The notes below the pieces were generated by a model, which saw only the letters and a list, made by a program, of their open reading frames with translations, was not told the DNA's origin and ran no database searches. The translations under genes were made by a program, and so were the position numbers. DNA of 64,000 nucleotides from Halichoerus grypus (taxonomy: Eukaryota; Chordata; Mammalia; Carnivora; Phocidae): assembly GCF_964656455.1 (NCBI RefSeq), contig NC_135718.1, forward strand, positions 24,502,449 to 24,566,448, given 5' to 3'. Numbering within the stretch: position 1 is the stretch's first letter; every line of letters begins with the position of its first letter. Below, piece after piece: positions 59,171-64,000 of this stretch.

Positions 59171-59694
59171 GTTAGCAGAAATATTCAAAGCCTTCATTAA
59201 TTTCTCTCAAATCTCCTCTTAATCCTTTGATATTTAAAACATTCTGTTTTGAGGTACCTACGCTTCTAATTGTTTGATTTTCTCTTTTTCTACCAGATGC
59301 TGATTTGCCCTTGCCTGTGATATGATTCTAGAATTTTTCTAGTATCACTTGCATTGTTTCAAGTGATCTGGCATCTTTTACAAAGCTTACAATTGCTTTG
59401 CATTGCATTTGCATTTCTTGTTGGCTAATAATAACCCAGACAATCCTACTGAAAAAGAGAGACCAGTGATATCAAGATGGGCAGGAGTTAGTCACATGAT
59501 GCTGGTAGGGATGTCTGAGTATAGATAACAGTCATATAAATGGCAAGCTCTTTAGTGAACATATTTATGTTATGAAAATATTCACTTTCCTGCACAATCT
59601 CAGAATTTGGGTGAACTGGACAAAAAATACTGGAAAAGAATAATAGAAGCAGTCACAGCAGCTCCCATCTACAGAACAGGTGCTGTGGATACGC
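59171..59694. other. Unique or unassigned intronic stretch
   Basis: Possibly more of the L1 at the left. No gene is seen. Confidence 0.4.
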
Positions 59695-60065
59695 CAGGCA
59701 TGGTGCTCAGCTCAAATGTGGCATTTCTCTTTGTTTAAGATTTTATTTGTTTATTTGAGAGAGAGAGTGAGAGAGAGAGAGAGAGCACTAGTGGGAGGGA
59801 GGGGCAGAGGGAGAGGGATAAGCAGACCCCCTGCTGAGCATGGGGCTGGATCCCAGGACCCTGAGATCATGACCTCAGCTGAAGGCAGACACTTAACTGA
59901 CTGAGCCACCCAGGCGCCCTTCAAATGTGGCCTTTTAATAACTCATCACAACAAACCTGAGAATTGGTTATTATCCCTATTTTCCAGATGAGAAAGTTGA
60001 GGCTTGGAAGTGTCAGTGACTTACCTAAATAAAACTAGAAAGTGGCAGAACCGAGAGATTTGAAC
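59695..60065 (-). mobile_element. MIR SINE split by a CAN SINE
   Basis: GGCATGGTGCTCAGCTCAAA before and AATAACTCATCACAACAAAC, TTTTCCAGATGAGAAAGTTG, GTGGCAGAACCGAGAGATTT after the insertion form one inverted MIR. Confidence 0.8.
59723..59920 (-). mobile_element. CAN SINE inside MIR
   Basis: TTTAAGATTTTATTTGTTTA, a GA run and GAGCCACCCAGGCGCCC. TCAAATGTGGC is duplicated perfectly at 59712-59722 and 59921-59931. Confidence 0.97.
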
Positions 60066-60104
60066 CTATATAAAATAGAACATTTCAAAGATTGAGATAA
60101 ACAT

Positions 60105-60216
60105 ATTATATCTATATAGAGATATATATGTGTGTGTATATAAAGATACATAGGTAGATATAGATAGATATGTAAAAATATGTGTATATATATGTATGCA
60201 TGTGTGTATATATCTC
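60105..60216. repeat. TATA/GATA/TG low-complexity tract
   Basis: Alternating TATATA, GATA and TGTG units, impure, about 110 bp. Confidence 0.9.
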
Positions 60217-60954
60217 CATCCTTGTTCTTAAGCATTACTCACACTGCTTCCTATAGCATGTGGAAAGTAAAAGAAGGGAAAAAATAAACAAAAGTATAAA
60301 GGTAAGGAGGTGAAAGCATGAAAGCATCCAGCAAGCCCGCAGTCTATGCAAGGAAAGTGGCAAGCGACTATCTCACTAGACTAGAAAAGAAGACTGTACG
60401 TGTCTTGAATGATAGACAGATGAGTTTGTTTTCAAGACAATAGGCAGGAGGAAACCATGGAGGGTTTCTTGGTGAATAATATGTTACTAACATTAATATA
60501 TTATCGTATATTATATACATGTACTACTCTAATAATTTATAAGACACATGTAAAATAGAACACTTTAAAGACTGAGATTAAAATGCACATATATGTAGAA
60601 GTCCTGATATTTTCTTCAATAGTCAGTGGATTGTCTTAGGTGCTCTACATTGAAGAACACTGGTCTAAGATAATAGAATTGAGGGCCTACATCAGAAGAG
60701 TGGTTGGGGGACAAAACATATAAGGTTAGAAATAGATGTAAGAGCAGGGGGAGATGCAATTTACTTGACTCAGCAACTGACCGGGTGGGAGGTGGATGGG
60801 GGGGTCAGAAGTGACTCTGGCATTTCAAGCCTCTGGGTGTCTGGACAAGGGGCCACACCATGAACATGCATACCCAAGCCAGGGAAGGAGCTGGCTTCAG
60901 GAAGAAGATGGTGAGCTCCATTGTAAAGAGTCAGCAGGACATCTTTTTGACAAA
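60217..60954. other. Unique intronic stretch with a diverged short duplication
   Basis: TAAAATAGAACACTTTAAAG at 60551 repeats sequence at 60071, 480 bp away (see findings). No gene is seen. Confidence 0.5.
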
Positions 60955-61080
60955 CTCATTAAGGAAACTGAGGCTCAGCAAGGCTAAGGAATTTGTCCAA
61001 GATCACATACCTACAAATTGCAGATGCAGAGCCAGGATTCTAACCCACGCCAGTATGACTCCAAGCCTGAACCAGCACAC
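60955..61080 (-). mobile_element. MIR SINE
   Basis: ATTAAGGAAACTGAGGCTCA, GAATTTGTCCAAGATCACAT and AGAGCCAGGATTCTAACCCA show an inverted MIR core. Confidence 0.88.
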
Positions 61081-61784
61081 TCTTGGCTTCTTCCAACCCG
61101 TTATCAAGCACCCCGCCTCCACCATTCTCAGTCACCAGCCAAACCAGAGGGACGGCCAAGGTAGAGAGGAATCAGGAGAGAAAAGAGCAGCTGTGTAACC
61201 ATACATCAACAATGACAGCTGCATAAAGAAAGTGCCTTACACAATCAAGTTATTAAAACATGCAATGGGGCCAATGAAAGGCAGCTGAGGGAAATCTTGC
61301 TAACTTAGAAAATTCTTTGGAGTAATACATAGTTTTAAATAAGCCAAATTAAGTTTTAAAACAAGAAATACTCTGATGGAATTACATACTCAAGCTGAAA
61401 TAACTCCAAGTAATTTGGATTTTGTGACTAAATCCTAAAAAGTTTCCAAGTAATCATAGGACCGTGACATCACAGAACGGGCTCAGAGCAGAGAGGGCTC
61501 TGTCCTGCTCTGCTCCTTCCTGTTTCCTGTGCACCCATCACACTAAGTCATTCTCCCTCCCTAATCCACCAGATTCTTTTAAGCCTCCTTGCCTTTGCAC
61601 TGGCCACCCATTCCTCCCTAATGCCCTTCCCCACTCCCAGCTCCAGCCCTTGTCCAACACCTCTCAGCTTTCAAAATGTTGCTCAAAGTAACTTCTATTG
61701 GGGGGCTTTTCCAATTTCCTCAAATTAACTGCATCTTTGGTGCTATCACAGTGTTGTTAGGGATTTTAATCTTGGGCAAATTTA
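61081..61784. other. Unique intronic stretch
   Basis: CT-rich around 61500-61680. The 75-residue plus frames have no family features. Confidence 0.4.
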
Positions 61785-62215
61785 GTCATAGAGCAGTTCC
61801 CACTTTCATGCAGAGGATATGTTCCAAGACCCCCAGTGGATGCCTAAAATTGCAGGTAATACCAAACGCTATACATTCTATGTTTTTTCCCATATATGCC
61901 TAGCCATGATAAATTAGGTCCAGTAAGAGATTAAAAACGAAAAAGAACAATTACAACAATATACTGTAATAAAAGCTATGCGGATGTGGTCTCTCTCAAA
62001 ACATCTTATTGTGCTGTCCTCACCTTCCTTGTGATGGTGTGAGATGAGACAAAGTGAGGTGAATGATGTAGGCATTGTGACATAACCTTAGGTTATTATG
62101 GACCTTCTGATTATATGTCAGAAAGAGGATCATTAGCTTCTAGACCAAGGTTGACCACAGGTAACTGAAACCACGCAAAGTGAAATTGCAGATAAGGGGA
62201 AACTACTATATTCTT
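61785..62215 (+). mobile_element. Tigger-like (Tc1/mariner class) nonautonomous element
   Basis: AGCAGTTCCCACTTTCATGC, CCCCCAGTGGATGCCTAAAA, GAGGTGAATGATGTAGGCAT and, at the end, AGATAAGGGGAAACTACTA. This is a well-known ~430-bp element with TA-ending termini. The exact family name is not certain from memory. Confidence 0.7.
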
Positions 62216-62422
62216 CAGTTTATGGTGCATTATCATCACTGGTTCCCCTTTAACTTTATATATAGCATAAATAACACTACAATAAACATTTCAGTGTGGC
62301 AGAGTTATGCACAACTGAGTTTTTTTCTCCGGATTAATTCCTAATGTAGAATTTCTGAGTCACATTAGATGGCCTTTGACACATACTACCAAACTCTCTT
62401 CTAGAAAGTTGACATCAATACA

Positions 62423-62629
62423 GGGGCACCTGGATGGCTCGGTCAGTTGAGCATCCAACTCTCGATTTTGGCCCAGGTCATGATCTCAGGGCTGTGAGAC
62501 TGAGCCCCGCGTCAGCCTCCACACTCAGCATGGAGTCTGTTTGTCCCTCTCCCTCTGCCCTTCTCCCCCACACCCTCTCCTTCTCTCTCAAATAAGTAAA
62601 TAAATAAATAAAATCTTAAAAAAAAAAAA
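62423..62629 (+). mobile_element. CAN SINE inside L1
   Basis: GGGGCACCTGGATGGCTCGG head and TTGAGCATCCAACTCTCGAT (older subfamily). A 20-bp duplication with one mismatch is at 62403-62422 and 62630-62649. Confidence 0.97.
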
Positions 62630-62787
62630 AGAAAGTTGACATCAATGCAAACTCTACCCACAGTATATAGAAGTGTCTATTGCCCCCATGTTCTCACCAG
62701 CACTAGGTATCATCATTCTGTTTTTCATCTTTGCCAACTCCATAGGCCAAAAAAAGAGATAATTATTCTTCTAATTTTCATTCTTTT

Positions 62788-63004
62788 TTTTTTTTATAAT
62801 CTTTTTTTTTTTTTTTTTAAGATTTTATTTATTTATTTGAGAGAGAGAGAATGAGAGACAGAGAGCATGAGAGGGAGGAGGGTCAGAGGGAGAAGCAGAC
62901 TCCCCGCCGAGCAGGGAGCCCGATGCGGGACTTGATCCTGGGACTCCAGGATCATGACCTGAGCTGAAGGCAGTCGCTTAACCAACTGAGCCACCCAGGC
63001 GCCC
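62788..63004 (-). mobile_element. CAN SINE inside L1, 21-bp perfect duplication
   Basis: Two T-runs, AAGATTTTATTTATTTATTT, GA-rich block and GAGCCACCCAGGCGCCC head. The duplicated flank (62767-62787 and 63005-63025, 21 bp) is perfect, which argues for a young insertion. Confidence 0.98.
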
Positions 63005-63335
63005 TCTTCTAATTTTCATTCTTTTGATTACTAGTAATGTCAATTATATTTTTATATATTTATTAGCCATTTATATTTCTTCCTTTGTGAATTGTTTACA
63101 TACGACCCCTACCACGGAGGTGGTCGTCTTTTTCAAATCAATTTGCAAAACTTCTTTATATATTAAGGATATTAACCCTTTCTCTGTCATATTTGTGGCA
63201 AATATTTTTTTGCCTTTCTATTTTTAAAGTATTTTCTTCTGTACTGATGATGTTCGCAACTTTTTATGTAGACAAAACTATCCCTCCTTTCCTTTGTGAC
63301 TTCTGCCTTTGATATTATACTTAAAAAGTCTTTGC

Positions 63336-64000
63336 CCTTTCTCTAGATACATACCCTAGAGACAGGCTTATATATGTGTACAAGGAAACTTGTACAGGAA
63401 TGCCCACTGAAGTACTTTTACAGTAGTGAGTTTGGGGAAAAATACCTAAATGTCCATCACTTAAAATGTAGGTAAATATAGTAGAAATATATAGTAGAAG
63501 GCACCTGCGTGGCTCAGTCGGTTTGAGCTTCTGCCTTCAGCTCAGCTCATGATCCCAGGTGCTGGTATGGAGCTCCCTGCTCGGCAGAGAGTCTGCTTCT
63601 CCCTCTCCCTCTCCCTCTGCCCGCTCATGCTCTCTCTCTCACTCACTCTCAAATAAATAAAATCTTAAAAAAAAAAAAAAAAAGAAATATACAATAGAAT
63701 TATCCACAGTATCTATGTATATCATCATGGATATTTCTCTAATTATAATGTTGAGTGTGGAAAAAGAACACTTGCATAAATGTAAAGTACACCAAGTAGT
63801 TCTCTATGTTGTTTGTGATGCATCAATTTGCAGTAAAAGCATAAAAATACACTGAAGGAATACACATCAAATTCCTGATAGTTGTTGCCCCTAGAAAAGT
63901 CAGGAAAGAAATAGAACTTCAAGGGGTCCACCCAAACTGAAAGAGCTACTCTATTTTTTTAGTCTAAAACAAATGTGACAAAACATTAATATTCACCATT
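63336..64000 (+). mobile_element. Old L1-like 3' region, sense, runs off the edge
   Basis: CAAGGAAACTTGTACAGGAA, ACCTAAATGTCCATCACTTA, ATAATGTTGAGTGTGGAAAA and AAATTCCTGATAGTTGTTGC are L1 3' UTR-like in plus orientation. It lies next to the inverted L1, so the two are separate events. A SINE at 63500-63682 interrupts it. Confidence 0.65.
63500..63682 (+). mobile_element. CAN SINE, short body
   Basis: GGCACCTGCGTGGCTCAGTC head, a deletion after GATCCCAGGTGCTGG, CT-rich middle and long poly-A. AGAAATATAtaGTAGAA and AGAAATATAcaATAGAA flank it with few mismatches. Confidence 0.95.

Larger units (their letters stand above)
62216..63335 (-). mobile_element. Old L1 3' region, inverted, split by two SINEs
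   Basis: GATTAATTCCTAATGTAGAA, CCATGTTCTCACCAGCACTA and ATATTAAGGATATTAACCCT read as an inverted L1 end. The SINEs at 62423-62629 and 62788-63004 sit inside. Confidence 0.8.
50151..64000 (-). other. CFAP58: CFAP58 intron, extends past the window
   Basis: I looked on the minus strand for the expected preceding segment (human ...KTEEVVEKELLLQ) and found no matching exon, so the whole right end appears to be a single intron of at least 13.85 kb. Its content is listed separately: SINEs, a purine-rich tract, a repeat-free island, L1, MaLR LTR, Tigger-like and MIR relics. A small diverged exon could have been missed by eye. Confidence 0.75.

Noticed and set aside
10999..63682. tRNA-like A and B boxes in many places
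   Set aside because: They belong to tRNA-Lys-derived SINE heads followed by CT-rich bodies and A-tails; no complete functional tRNA cloverleaf was found.

Overview
The window is nuclear genomic DNA of a carnivoran mammal. It carries about 22 tRNA-Lys-derived CAN SINEs (head close to GGCGCCTGGGTGGCTCAGTC, tail of AAATAAA repeats, AATCTTT and poly-A). Their internal wording (CTTCGGCTCAGGTCATGATC, then CCCTGCTCAG) is the arctoid type seen in bears, pinnipeds and mustelids. I see neither the dog SINEC_Cf form nor the cat form. Carnivore L1 3' ends are also present. The species cannot be fixed by reading.

Only one protein-coding gene can be supported: the 3' end of CFAP58 (cilia and flagella associated protein 58, formerly CCDC147) on the minus strand. 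Its last three coding exons lie at 50031-50150, 47565-47698 and 43608-43719. They have consensus splice sites, join in frame and encode 121 codons plus TAA. The coiled-coil part agrees closely with my memory of human CFAP58. From 50151 to the right edge is one CFAP58 intron of at least 13.85 kb, because I did not find the next upstream exon. Sequence left of about 43000 is the gene's downstream flank. In human the next gene in that direction is SORCS3, which I do not see here.

Layout. 1-15 kb: mostly unique sequence with a CpG-dense left edge, one MER5-type element, MIR/L2 relics and a few L1 ends. 15-19 kb: an L1 3' end split by a SINE, L2 and MIR copies, and a hAT-type relic. 19-27 kb: the most repeat-poor part of the flank, with several stretches that look like candidate conserved noncoding elements. 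27.7-33.5 kb: a SINE cluster and a purine-rich old tract. 33.4-39.7 kb: an old L1 body interrupted by two SINEs and by three further L1 3'-end segments. 39.7-43 kb: unique sequence plus an LTR-like fragment. 43-50.2 kb: the CFAP58 exons and short introns. 50.3-51.8 kb: a SINE and a second purine-rich tract. 51.8-55.9 kb: a repeat-free intronic island. 55.9-64 kb: SINE pairs, L1, a MaLR LTR piece, a Tigger-like element and MIRs.

I found no rRNA, genuine tRNA gene, CRISPR array, operon or other new genetic system. Most long ATG-initiated frames are chance frames in noncoding or repeat DNA. The observations most worth testing are the 51.8-55.9 kb island, the SINE lying antisense next to a CFAP58 exon, the inverted SINE pairs inside the CFAP58 intron, and the TG/CA inverted repeat at 5.8 kb. 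Conservation, repeat-family names and regulatory roles were judged by eye, without alignment.
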